Part shown: piece after piece, positions 1 to 7,489 of the stretch
Numbering within the stretch: the first letter of the stretch is position 1
Layout: each line of letters starts with the position of its first letter
Source of the DNA: Clostridia bacterium
GTDB taxonomy: Bacteria > Bacillota > Clostridia > Oscillospirales > Acutalibacteraceae
NCBI GenBank assembly: GCA_017465825.1
Contig: JAFTVI010000029.1
Coordinates: forward strand, 1 to 64,000
Reading direction: 5' to 3'
DNA length: 64,000 nucleotides
Made by a program: the position numbers and the translations under genes
Notes under the pieces: model-generated
The model's database searches: none
The model's input: only the letters and a program-made list of their open reading frames with translations
What the model was told of the DNA's origin: nothing

Positions 1-300
1 AATTATTGTGATGATGGATGCCTGACGGCATATGATGGTTTGCTACGCAAAATGATATATGACCTGCGGTCAAATGATATATTTGCCTTTCGGCAAACAT
101 TGCGGAAGGGCGTTGCCCTTACCCATTATAATTCAAGCCGCATTGCGGCTTCCTCAATAATTTGCCTATGGCAAATTATATCGCATTTGCGAAGCAAATA
201 TATCGTATCCGCCATTGGCGGATATATCGCATTTTTCCGCAGGAAAAATATATCATTACAATAATTTATCGCACAGCGATAAATTATTGTTTATCGTTCA
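1..300. repeat. Array of short hairpins separated by AT-rich spacers
   Basis: No gene is visible here. The stretch is a run of small perfect hairpins whose heads differ (GCCTGACGGC, TTTGCTACGCAAA, GACCTGCGGTC, TTTGCCTTTCGGCAAA, CCGCCATTGGCGG and others). They are separated by near-constant spacers resembling ATGATATAT or its complement ATATATC. The array ends in a larger palindrome, ATAATTTATCGC-acag-GCGATAAATTAT, at about 264-291. A second array of the same style lies at 54505-54680. Arms differ while spacers are kept, so this is not a simple tandem duplication or a CRISPR. Confidence 0.75.
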
Positions 301-310
301 ACACAACAAA

Positions 311-335
311 GGCACACTTCCTTACGGAGTGTGCC
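311..335 (-). terminator. Terminator of the propeller-like gene
   Basis: An 8-bp stem GGCACACT/AGTGTGCC is followed on the minus strand by TTTGTTGTG. It lies about 25 bases beyond the stop codon of the gene at 362-1213. Confidence 0.75.
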
Positions 336-361
336 TCTTATGCTTTTAATTCATTACCTTA

Positions 362-1213
362 TCAATCGGTTATCTTATAAAATGTAAGATTTGAGCTGTT
401 GCGTTCCACACCTCTGTCAAGAACACAGATTACAGGTTCTCCGTTTTCATCTGCATAAACAGTCAATCCTTCCGCCTCAAAGCCTGCACCTATATTTCTT
501 GCAAAAACAACATCAACTTCACCTGTTGCGGGGTCAAGGCTGAAAACTCGTTTCATATCGTTTTCTTCATCGCAGGACATATAGAGAATGCCGTCAAACA
601 TTTCTGCGCCCTGAATTCTGTCAATAGTCTCTGAAAGAGGAACAGTTTTGATAAGACTCATATCATCAAGACTGAAAACATTGAGAACTGTAGCATTTTC
701 CCATTCTGCGGTATAAAGGCAATTGTTTTCAACGTCAACTGCACACCAGGGCACGCCTAAAATGTGAAGCTCGTGAGGAAGCTCATAGTAAACACCTGTA
801 TATTCAAGTGTTTCAGCATCGTAAAGAACGATGAATGAATTAAGATAATCGGGGCCGTCCTCAACAGCAGCATAAACATATCCGTTGTAATAGCTCAAGC
901 CGCCGATGTGATTGCAGCCTTTGTCCTTAAGCTCCTGCGGAATGGGAGAAACGTTCACAAGAGTGATCTCACCTGTTTCCATATCCGCTTTACCGAGATT
1001 TTTGGTGCCGCTGAAATAGAAATACTCGCCGTCGTTAGTAACACCCTGTGAGGATGCGTGATAATCCATAAGAACATAAGTGTTTTTTGCAATTATCTCT
1101 GCGCCTGTGGGGTCGGGCAGGTCTGCCTCGCTTGCGCCAACGATCATAAGCATAATTGCGGAAATTACAGATACAAGCTTATGATAGAATACGTAAAGTG
1201 CGCTGAATGTCAT
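362..1213 (-). CDS. Secreted or membrane-anchored beta-propeller-like protein, function unknown
   Basis: The 283-aa protein has a hydrophobic N-terminus (residues about 8-27) that looks like a signal peptide or anchor. The rest is made of repeated short beta-strand blocks such as GVTNDGEYFYFSG, GGLSYYNGYVYAAVE, NNCLYTAEW and GILYMSCDE. This pattern is typical of YncE- or quinoprotein-like beta-propellers that sit outside the cell. No catalytic motif is recognisable. The start is set by AAGGAG seven bases before ATG. It is probably a single-gene unit, separated by about 70 bp from the lipoprotein gene upstream and followed by its own terminator. The fold call is inferred from pattern only. Confidence 0.6.
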   Translation of the reverse strand: MTFSALYVFYHKLVSVISAIMLMIVGASEADLPDPTGAEIIAKNTYVLMDYHASSQGVTNDGEYFYFSGTKNLGKADMETGEITLVNVSPIPQELKDKGCNHIGGLSYYNGYVYAAVEDGPDYLNSFIVLYDAETLEYTGVYYELPHELHILGVPWCAVDVENNCLYTAEWENATVLNVFSLDDMSLIKTVPLSETIDRIQGAEMFDGILYMSCDEENDMKRVFSLDPATGEVDVVFARNIGAGFEAEGLTVYADENGEPVICVLDRGVERNSSNLTFYKITD

Positions 1214-1280
1214 AGCAACATCTCCTTAACAGAATAATGAGTTTATTATAAACCTCTGACAAGCAATTGTCAAATATTTC

Positions 1281-1898
1281 TTAATAAATAAGAGTGGGAA
1301 ATTCGCTGTGATCGGGCACATACTCCCCTGCGTACATAGTATCTGACTCATTGACGGCTGTTACTGTTACACCCGAATCGGTAAGAGTGAGAGTATAAAG
1401 CAAAGTATCTTCACCATCAACGGAATGTGTTGCCCAATAGTATGTGCCGTCTTTGATGGCGAGCTCATCGGTGCAGTATACCGTACCTGTAAGATGTGAG
1501 CCGTTGTTTACTGCAATCTTGCCGTCACTGATATAAAGATAGTTTCTGCCGCATCTGTATGCGCCGTCAAAATTTTCAGTAAGAGCATCAATTTCCGTTG
1601 CCTTCTGTGTTGCAATAACAAATGAAGCCGAGCATTTATTGCTGAGCAAATCATAAGAATAGCCGAGACAGCCGTTTGTGATATAGTCGTTCATAGCCAT
1701 TGAATAAAAATACCAGTCAGTAACGTCTGTTTTACCGGATGCCGCACCGCCATCATCATAATAGCCGATTGCCGCCGCATAATCGCCGTTTATTGCCGCA
1801 TCGGTCATCATTTCATAGGCATTGTCATTGACTCTGGTACAGCCTGCAAATGCAAAAATCATCACAAGACACAGCAAAAGCGAAATAACTTTTTTCAT
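1281..1898 (-). CDS. Lipoprotein of unknown function
   Basis: The 205-aa protein starts with MKK, a hydrophobic stretch and a lipobox ending in Cys20 (FAFAGC), so it is predicted to be lipidated and exported. The mature part has helical segments rich in Ala, Tyr and Asp, then beta-rich sequence, with no family I can name. The RBS AAAGGGGA lies inside the last codons of birA, and its start codon is two bases from the birA stop, so it is the third gene of the bioY-birA-lipoprotein operon. A longer in-frame extension upstream was rejected because it lies within birA and would bury the signal peptide. Confidence 0.7.
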   Translation of the reverse strand: MKKVISLLLCLVMIFAFAGCTRVNDNAYEMMTDAAINGDYAAAIGYYDDGGAASGKTDVTDWYFYSMAMNDYITNGCLGYSYDLLSNKCSASFVIATQKATEIDALTENFDGAYRCGRNYLYISDGKIAVNNGSHLTGTVYCTDELAIKDGTYYWATHSVDGEDTLLYTLTLTDSGVTVTAVNESDTMYAGEYVPDHSEFPTLIY

Positions 1899-1899
1899 T

Positions 1900-2697
1900 T
1901 TAAATCCCCTTTCTTTTTGCGGACACTTCACCTGTGGACAGATACTCCCGAGTGCCGTCGTCATAGGTAACAAGCAGACGGAAATCATCGTCAATTCCGT
2001 TTGCTACAGCCTCTCTCTCCCCTGTAGGCTTTATGACTTTTATCCGCTGATTTTCAAGATAGTCACGCTCTCTGTAAAAGGATAAAAAGTTCTTGCTGGT
2101 GAGCGTTCTGTATTCGTACATAAAATTATCAACCGTTTTGCCGACGATTTTTGAGGCGGCATCAGGCACAATTTCATTTTTATCAAAAACAGCGCCTGCA
2201 ATATCCTTGATTTCATCGGGAATTTCATCAAAGCAGATGTTAATTCCTATTCCGAGAACGGCATAAGCAAGCCTGCCCTTTTGCATATCGAAGGACGCTT
2301 CCGTCAGAATACCTGCCACCTTTCGGTCGTTCATATAGATATCGTTTACCCATTTGATTGCAGTCGGTTTGACCGAAACCTCTTCAATGGCTTTTGCCGC
2401 CGCAACAGCCGCACAGGTAGTAATAAGAAGTGAATCAGCAGGCCTTAAATCCGGTCTTAAAAGCAAGCTGAAATAGATTCCCGTCCCTTTTTGGGAAGAA
2501 AAGCTCCTGCCCAGTCTGCCTTTGCCTGCCGTCTGCTCCGACGCAACAAGCAACAATCCCTCTTTTTCACCGTTTTCGGCTCTCTGCTTTAACACCGTAT
2601 TGGTTGACGTTACGCAATCGCAGTATTCAACGCTTATTGTTTTATTGGTAATATGTCTGCTTATACTTCCGGCAGATACAGGTTCATAATTAATCAT
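1900..2697 (-). CDS. birA: Biotin--[acetyl-CoA carboxylase] ligase without DNA-binding domain
   Basis: The 265-aa enzyme should activate biotin with ATP and attach it to the biotin carboxyl carrier proteins of carboxylases in the cytosol. Visible family motifs are the lipoate/biotin ligase core EQTAGKGRLGRSF (about 55-67), TAIKWVNDIY (about 115-124), KVAGILTEA and GIGINI, plus the C-terminal SH3-like domain. It lacks the N-terminal winged helix found in E. coli-type BirA, so it should be a ligase only, not the biotin repressor. Its ATG overlaps the bioY stop (ATGA), indicating translational coupling. A much longer reading frame upstream overlaps bioY and is not used. Confidence 0.92.
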   Translation of the reverse strand: MINYEPVSAGSISRHITNKTISVEYCDCVTSTNTVLKQRAENGEKEGLLLVASEQTAGKGRLGRSFSSQKGTGIYFSLLLRPDLRPADSLLITTCAAVAAAKAIEEVSVKPTAIKWVNDIYMNDRKVAGILTEASFDMQKGRLAYAVLGIGINICFDEIPDEIKDIAGAVFDKNEIVPDAASKIVGKTVDNFMYEYRTLTSKNFLSFYRERDYLENQRIKVIKPTGEREAVANGIDDDFRLLVTYDDGTREYLSTGEVSAKRKGI

Positions 2698-3254
2698 TTT
2701 ACCGCTCCGAGTCCTGACTTTACCGCTTTTGCAACCCAGCAGGCAAGACCTGTTTTTAATAAATCGGGAATTATATAGGGCAGAACACAGGTTACAAGCG
2801 CGGCGCCGATTGTGACATCGCCCGTGTTGCGAAGATACACAAAAACATACCACAGCGTACCGGCTGTATAACACAAAAGCAAGCCTACGGCGGTGCCGAT
2901 AAAATTCAGAATGAACTTATCACCGAATTTTTCGCAGAAAAAGCCTCCTGCAAGGGGGATAAAAACAAAACCTGCTATATATCCGCCCGTTGCGCCCATT
3001 ATTGCACCGATACCACCCGTAAAAAACGAAAACACAGGCAAGCCCACCACGCCGAGAAGTATATAAACAACAACTGCAAGGGTACCTTTTTTCATACCCA
3101 ACAGAATTCCGCATACAGCAACAGCAAAAGTCTGCAAAGTTACGGGAACGGAACCCACAGGAATGCTTATCCAGGAGCAAACCGCAATAACCGCCGCCAT
3201 AAGGGCAATCATAACCGCGTCAAACGTACGGCTTTTTTGTGTTTTTTCAGCCAT
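2694..3254 (-). CDS. bioY: Biotin ECF transporter S component BioY
   Basis: This 186-aa integral membrane protein has about six hydrophobic segments and the BioY family pattern PVTLQTFAV, followed by GGYIAGF in the middle. It is the biotin-binding S component that works alone or with the shared energising module EcfAA'T, which is not encoded in this window. The start is taken at MAEK behind GGGG; an alternative start six codons upstream has no better RBS. It is followed without a gap by birA, so uptake and protein biotinylation are coupled. No biotin biosynthesis genes are nearby, which fits biotin scavenging. Confidence 0.93.
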   Translation of the reverse strand: MAEKTQKSRTFDAVMIALMAAVIAVCSWISIPVGSVPVTLQTFAVAVCGILLGMKKGTLAVVVYILLGVVGLPVFSFFTGGIGAIMGATGGYIAGFVFIPLAGGFFCEKFGDKFILNFIGTAVGLLLCYTAGTLWYVFVYLRNTGDVTIGAALVTCVLPYIIPDLLKTGLACWVAKAVKSGLGAVK

Positions 3255-3305
3255 AAAAATACCCCGATACAACCCAAGTGCCCCATTCAGGACACTCGGA
3301 AAGTT

Positions 3306-5078
3306 TTACAGTTTAATTCTGCTGTTGATGTCCTTGACGGTATCTTCATCAACCTTGACAATAGCTCTGTCGTATGTGAGAAGTCCGTTTACTTCAAACT
3401 CAACGTCGCTGACCTGTGTATACACAAGAGCGGAAAGTCCCTTTTCGATTTTGGGAATAATCTGCTTTTCGTAAAGATTCTTATAAGCCTTTGTAAGCGA
3501 CTCCTTGGATGTATACATCATATAGCCGAAGCTTTTGCTTTTATTCCATACGTGACCGTCAATAATATGAGAATAACCGCCGAATTCGCTCAGCGCAAAC
3601 ACTCTCTTATCCTTTTTTGGCATAACAACGGGCACGATATACCTGTGAATACTTCTGAAATCGCCGCCGCCCTGATCATACCAGCCGCTTGCCTCATCAA
3701 CAAATCTTGAGGGGTCTTTTGCTTTTACGGCTTTGCTGATTTCTGCCGCATCAAACTGTCCCCAACCCTCGTTGAAAGGCACCCATGTGCAGATTGAAAC
3801 ACAATTGTAAAGCTGATCCATCATTTCAAAAAGCTCGTCTTTGAAATTCTCGCGCCATTCTTTTTTATCGCGATTGAAAATCTTATATTTATTATCTTTC
3901 AGAGAAAACTTTGCAACAGGCAAAAATGCCCCCTGAATGTTGGGAATAACACCTGCGTGAACGGGATTGAGAGCCTTACCGCCGCTTATCATATCCTGCC
4001 ATACGAGCATACCAAGGCGGTCACAATGATAATACCATCTTGCAGGCTCAGTCTTGATGTGCTTACGGAGCATATTGAAGCCGAGGTCTTTCATTTTCTG
4101 GATATCGTAAATCATAGCCTCGTCAGTAGGGGGTGTCAGTCCGCCGTCGCACCAATAACCCTGATCAAGCAGACCGTTATGGAAATAAGGCTTATTGTTA
4201 AGGCAAAGTCTGGGAAGTCCCCTACTGTCTGTTCCTACGCTGAATTTACGCATACCGAAATAGGATTTTACCGTGTCCTTGACTTCACCGTCAACGGAAA
4301 GCTCAAGCACGATATCGTAAAGATTGGGTTCTTCGGGACTCCAGAGCTTAAAATCGGGAATTGCAATATCCTCATCAGGACTGATTTCTTTTTTTACAAC
4401 TTCATTTCCGCCGTCAAGCACTGTTGCGGTGAGAGTATAATTTTCAGCTGTAACAGCCGATTTAACGTTGATTACGCCCTTATCAATATCGGGAAGAAGC
4501 TTGATTTTTTCAATTCTTGATGCATCAACGGCCTCAAGCCATACCGTCTGCCAGATACCCGATGTGCCTGTATACCAGAAGCCGTGAGATTTAAGCGCCT
4601 GCTTACCACGCTGCTGCCAGCCTTCGTCTGTGGGGTCGTATACACGCACAACAAGCTCGTTTTCGCCCTCGGTGACGTAATCGGTTATATCAAAAGAAAA
4701 AGCGTTGTAGCCGCCTGTGTGCGAGCCTACCTCGTTGCCGTTGATATAGACAATACTCTGCCAATCCACCGCGTCAAAATTGAGTATTGCTCTCTTACCG
4801 CTGAATTCATCGGAAAGAGTGAACTTTTTTCTGTACCAGAGCCTTTCGGTGGGCAGAAATGTTCTTTCAACGCCCGACAATGCTGATTCAATTGCAAAAG
4901 GAACTGTAATTTTGCCGTCAAACCTCTCGGGAATCTGAGCAACATCACCTGTTACGGCATAATCAAATTCGCCGTTGAGATTAACCCAGAAATCACGCTG
5001 AAACTGCGGTCTGGGATATTCATTCAAGGGGCAAGCCCTGTCAACCTTATCGTAAAATACGGTTTTGATATGTGACAT
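3306..5078 (-). CDS. Glycoside hydrolase family 2 protein
   Basis: The 590-aa protein has the three-part GH2 layout: a sugar-binding jelly-roll (about 20-190, including LWYRKKF, GGYNAFSFDIT and GTSGIWQTVWLE), an immunoglobulin-like sandwich and a TIM barrel. The acid/base glutamate is in FNEGWG (Glu437) and the nucleophile in SEFGG (Glu498). There is no signal peptide, so it should act in the cytosol on an imported beta-linked sugar such as a galactoside or mannoside. The exact specificity cannot be told. It is shorter than LacZ and lacks its C-terminal domain. RBS GGAGG precedes the ATG. The next gene downstream, bioY, starts 51 bp away and may share the transcript. Confidence 0.9.
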   Translation of the reverse strand: MSHIKTVFYDKVDRACPLNEYPRPQFQRDFWVNLNGEFDYAVTGDVAQIPERFDGKITVPFAIESALSGVERTFLPTERLWYRKKFTLSDEFSGKRAILNFDAVDWQSIVYINGNEVGSHTGGYNAFSFDITDYVTEGENELVVRVYDPTDEGWQQRGKQALKSHGFWYTGTSGIWQTVWLEAVDASRIEKIKLLPDIDKGVINVKSAVTAENYTLTATVLDGGNEVVKKEISPDEDIAIPDFKLWSPEEPNLYDIVLELSVDGEVKDTVKSYFGMRKFSVGTDSRGLPRLCLNNKPYFHNGLLDQGYWCDGGLTPPTDEAMIYDIQKMKDLGFNMLRKHIKTEPARWYYHCDRLGMLVWQDMISGGKALNPVHAGVIPNIQGAFLPVAKFSLKDNKYKIFNRDKKEWRENFKDELFEMMDQLYNCVSICTWVPFNEGWGQFDAAEISKAVKAKDPSRFVDEASGWYDQGGGDFRSIHRYIVPVVMPKKDKRVFALSEFGGYSHIIDGHVWNKSKSFGYMMYTSKESLTKAYKNLYEKQIIPKIEKGLSALVYTQVSDVEFEVNGLLTYDRAIVKVDEDTVKDINSRIKL

Positions 5079-5085
5079 AATATAA

Positions 5086-5190
5086 CCTCCGTAAAATCAT
5101 ATAAATATATTTTACAATAAAAAAACAGTTTTGTCTACACGATTTTGGTATTGACATATAATTTTTTTAAGTATATAATGAATCAGTAAA
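5086..5190 (+). promoter_or_regulatory. Promoter of the FMN riboswitch-ribU unit
   Basis: TTGACA at 5151-5156 and TATAAT at 5174-5179 are separated by exactly 17 bases and lie just before the riboswitch. The rest of the gap between the divergent GH2 gene and this promoter holds only AT-rich sequence. Confidence 0.8.
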
Positions 5191-5191
5191 A

Positions 5192-5302
5192 TATCTTCAG
5201 GGCGGGGTGCGATTCCCCACCGGCAGTAAAGTCTGCGAACACCGCAAGGTGCCGAAACGGTGAAATTCCGTTACCGACGGTAAAGTCCGGATGGAAGAAG
5301 AG
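5192..5302 (+). promoter_or_regulatory. FMN riboswitch (RFN element)
   Basis: The sequence carries the conserved RFN core: AGGGCGGGGTGCGATTCCCC, then CCGGCAGTAAAGTC, then CCGACGGTAAAGTCCGGATG. It is closed by TCTTC/GAAGA at the base (P1). It binds FMN and normally shuts off the downstream gene when flavin is plentiful. The expression platform lies at 5303-5395. It includes a possible pairing of TTTCGGA with TCCGGAA that could form a hairpin just before the ribU start, but no classic U-tract terminator is obvious, so the switch may act on translation. Confidence 0.96.
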
Positions 5303-5397
5303 TATAGCATACATAATTGCAAATCTTCATTCTGCGTTCTGATGATATTTCGGAGCGTATTTTTTATGTCCGGAATTAGAAGAAAGTAGGTATTTTT

Positions 5398-5994
5398 ATG
5401 GCAAAAACAAAGAAAACAAACATAAGAGCAATCACGCTTACGGCGGTAATGGGCGCGCTTGGCACTGTGCTGATGATGCTTGAAATTTCTCTGCCCATTA
5501 TTCCGTCATTTATAAAGCTGGATTTTTCGGAGCTTCCTGCGCTGATTGCATCCTTTGCATACGGACCCGCTTACGGAATTCTCGTATGCCTTATAAAAAA
5601 TGTGATTCACCTGTTTTTCGGCTCAACAATGGGAATAGGCGAAATATCAAACTTCATTTTAGGTGCGATTTTCGTGGGCATTGCGGGCATAATCTACCGC
5701 AGAAACAAAACGAAAAAAGGCGCTCTTATCAGCTGTCTTATCGGCTCGGCTGTAATGGCTGTCGTAAGCATTTTCACAAACTACTTCGTGGTTTATCCGC
5801 TGTACGTCAAGGTTCTGGGAATGTCTATGGATATGATAATTTCAATGTATTCCGCCATTCTCCCTACGGCTGACAATCTGTGGAAAGCGCTTATCATATT
5901 CAATCTGCCGTTCAACCTGTGCAAGGGACTTATTGATGCTATAATGTGCTTTGTGATTTACAAAAGAATTTCACCCATACTCAAAAAACAGTAA
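5398..5994 (+). CDS. ribU: Riboflavin ECF transporter S component RibU
   Basis: The 198-aa protein has about six membrane segments and the RibU pattern FIKLDFSELPALIASFAYGP in its first third, where riboflavin is bound. It imports riboflavin together with the shared ECF energising module, which is encoded elsewhere. Control by the FMN riboswitch directly upstream confirms the assignment. It stands alone between the riboswitch and a bidirectional terminator. The ATG follows a rather weak AGTAGG, consistent with regulated translation. Confidence 0.96.
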   Translation: MAKTKKTNIRAITLTAVMGALGTVLMMLEISLPIIPSFIKLDFSELPALIASFAYGPAYGILVCLIKNVIHLFFGSTMGIGEISNFILGAIFVGIAGIIYRRNKTKKGALISCLIGSAVMAVVSIFTNYFVVYPLYVKVLGMSMDMIISMYSAILPTADNLWKALIIFNLPFNLCKGLIDAIMCFVIYKRISPILKKQ

Positions 5995-6056
5995 AATATA
6001 TTAATATGTAATAAATTGAGATAGTTCCTTTATTATTACGCATTAAAGACGCAAAC

Positions 6057-6091
6057 AAGCCCTTCCGATGTAAATGATATCGGAAGGGCTT
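6057..6091. terminator. Bidirectional terminator between ribU and the membrane protein gene
   Basis: A 13-bp stem AAGCCCTTCCGAT/ATCGGAAGGGCTT lies between the convergent ends of ribU and the gene at 6119-6748. T-tracts are weak on both sides. Confidence 0.7.
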
Positions 6092-6118
6092 ACTCCATTT
6101 AGATTTAATTAAACAAGT

Positions 6119-6748
6119 TTATTTCTTATATTTTATTGCAACTTCACTTTTTGGAACGATATGATTATCTTGATATATATAAAATCTGATTTCATAATCA
6201 TTCATTGAAGAATCTTTCATATAAATTTTATTATTCTGTAAAAAATATGTATAAGTTTTCATCTCAGCAGCACTACCATAATATGGTGGATCATACCATT
6301 CACAAGTTCCGTCTTCGTTAAAAGTATAATCAGACAAGCCATAAACATTTCGCAATTTAAGATAAAATGTTTTTCCACTAGGCACAGTATACGAATACAG
6401 AATTGGATTATTATCGTTATCTTTGATCCTTATAAGAATATCATCGTATTTTCTAAAGCAAAATTCTTCTGAATATTGATTTGTAAATTCAATAGTACAA
6501 TCATCTTCTTTTAATTCCCATACACCCCGAAATGAGTATTTTTCACCTGATTTATAATCTCCTGCATCATCGTACATTTCATAAGAACCATCTTTATTTA
6601 TAACCAAAATATCGCTTCCGCCTATTTGATATACTCCTGCAACAGAATTATTTAAAGAATTTATCGTAATAATTATAATCACAATAAGCACAACAAGCAA
6701 ACTCATCCCTATAAACAATTTCTTTCTTTTCTTCATAAAATCCAACAT
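6119..6748 (-). CDS. Membrane-anchored protein of unknown function, target of the divergent XRE regulator
   Basis: The 209-aa protein begins with a basic segment (KKRKK), then one hydrophobic helix (about 12-32), then an extracellular domain rich in Tyr, Asp and Asn. Repeated phrases such as VYQIGGSDILVINKDGSYEMYDD and YTFNEDGTCEWY resemble META- or lipocalin-like beta-strand repeats. I do not recognise a family. The start MLDF follows AAAGGGTG; an upstream TTG start has no RBS. It has a near-consensus promoter (TTGACA-N17-TATACT) overlapped by two TTGCAC-N8-GTGCAA palindromes and faces an XRE gene. It is more AT-rich than its neighbours, which may mean transfer. Confidence 0.65.
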   Translation of the reverse strand: MLDFMKKRKKLFIGMSLLVVLIVIIIITINSLNNSVAGVYQIGGSDILVINKDGSYEMYDDAGDYKSGEKYSFRGVWELKEDDCTIEFTNQYSEEFCFRKYDDILIRIKDNDNNPILYSYTVPSGKTFYLKLRNVYGLSDYTFNEDGTCEWYDPPYYGSAAEMKTYTYFLQNNKIYMKDSSMNDYEIRFYIYQDNHIVPKSEVAIKYKK

Positions 6749-6810
6749 TGTTAACACCCTTTTACAATTTTTTATGATCATAATTTTTAATTTAATCAAA
6801 AATCATGTCT

Positions 6811-6830
6811 TTGCACCTATATAGGTGCAA
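6811..6830. promoter_or_regulatory. Operator palindrome 1
   Basis: A perfect 20-bp palindrome of the form TTGCAC-N8-GTGCAA lies directly downstream of the -10 box of the minus-strand promoter, over its predicted start site. A repressor bound here would block transcription of 6119-6748. Confidence 0.8.
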
Positions 6831-6834
6831 AGAC

Positions 6835-6863
6835 AGTATAACATTTGTTTATACTTTTGTCAA
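6835..6863 (-). promoter_or_regulatory. Strong promoter of the membrane protein gene
   Basis: On the minus strand TTGACA (6863-6858) and TATACT (6840-6835) are separated by 17 bases. Operator 1 lies on the start-site side and operator 2 lies just upstream of the -35 box. Confidence 0.85.
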
Positions 6864-6870
6864 GAGAATT

Positions 6871-6890
6871 TTGCACTTAAATTAGTGCAA
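6871..6890. promoter_or_regulatory. Operator palindrome 2
   Basis: This is a second TTGCAC-N8-GTGCAA site with the same half-sites as 6811-6830 but a different centre. It lies in the promoter region of the XRE gene, 23 bases before its ATG, so it is placed for autoregulation. Confidence 0.75.
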
Positions 6891-6912
6891 AAATATTAAT
6901 GTGAGGACAAGT

Positions 6913-7152
6913 ATGAATAAGAATTTTGAAAAAATGGTAGGAAACAACATAAGAATGATGCGTGAGAAAAAAGGGTTAACTCAAGATATGCTATCTGCAA
7001 AACTTCAGACAAATGGATGTGATATTACAAGAAGTGCACTTGCTAAAATCGAAGTTGGTCAAAGACATCTTTATATTGATGAATTGGTATTAATCAAAAA
7101 CATTCTTAACATACAATTTGAAGATATTTTAACAAATACAATACCAAAATGA
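6913..7152 (+). CDS. XRE-family transcriptional regulator (79 aa)
   Basis: The protein is almost entirely one helix-turn-helix domain of the Cro/CI type: IRMMREKKGLTQDMLSAKLQ (scaffold and first helices), then DITRSALAKIEVGQR (recognition helix) and a final IQFEDIL helix. It has no second domain. The start MNKN is placed behind GAGGA; an in-frame GTG four codons upstream overlaps that RBS. It diverges from the membrane protein gene at 6119-6748, and two identical-half-site palindromes in the shared gap are its probable binding sites. I infer that it represses both genes. Confidence 0.85.
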   Translation: MNKNFEKMVGNNIRMMREKKGLTQDMLSAKLQTNGCDITRSALAKIEVGQRHLYIDELVLIKNILNIQFEDILTNTIPK

Positions 7153-7241
7153 AATTATCAAACTTATAAGTGTTTTTAATCCTATAATTTAAGAGCTGAA
7201 CATATTCATCAAGTTAAGATTTAAATTGTATTTAAAAACTA

Positions 7242-7270
7242 TTGACAAACACCGACGATTGGTGTAGAAT
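7242..7270 (+). promoter_or_regulatory. Promoter of the SAM riboswitch-metK unit
   Basis: TTGACA at 7242-7247 and TAGAAT at 7265-7270 are spaced by 17 bases, about 20 bases before the riboswitch. Confidence 0.8.
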
Positions 7271-7288
7271 AATGACAAACTTAATACT

Positions 7289-7417
7289 CCTTATAAAGAG
7301 TGACGGAGGGAACGGCCCTATGATGTCCGGCAACCTGCTTTTGCAAGGTGCTAAATCCGACGGTATAACCGAGAGATAAGGTTCAGCTCACGGATACTGT
7401 ATCTGTGAGCTTTTTTA
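7289..7417 (+). promoter_or_regulatory. SAM-I (S-box) riboswitch with terminator
   Basis: The aptamer (7289-7381) shows the S-box core: AAGAGTGACGGAGGGA, GGCCCTATGATG, CCGGCAACC, GGTGCTAAATCC and CCGAGAGATAAGG, closed by CCTTAT/ATAAGG. The expression platform is the hairpin AGCTCACGGATAC/GTATCTGTGAGC (7385-7410) followed by six or more T. Binding of SAM should favour the terminator and reduce metK expression. Confidence 0.96.
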
Positions 7418-7424
7418 TTTTTAA

Positions 7425-7445
7425 GGCACCTTTTCAGAGATGCCC
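7425..7445. repeat. Short palindromic repeat remnant before metK
   Basis: GGCACC followed by TTTTCAGAGATGCCC matches the two terminal sequences of the 160-bp element at 47061-47220, joined with nothing between. It sits between the riboswitch terminator and the metK RBS. Confidence 0.6.
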
Positions 7446-7489
7446 TAAGGATTACAAGTTTTAATATCTCATTGGAGGAAAAGAATAAA

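Noticed and set aside
40..380. Short ORFs in the 5' repeat region
   Set aside because: They are formed by hairpin repeats, have no RBS and give repetitive translation.
1900..2874. Long birA frame starting inside bioY
   Set aside because: It overlaps bioY by about 180 bases; the ATGA junction and the ligase family length support the start at 2697.
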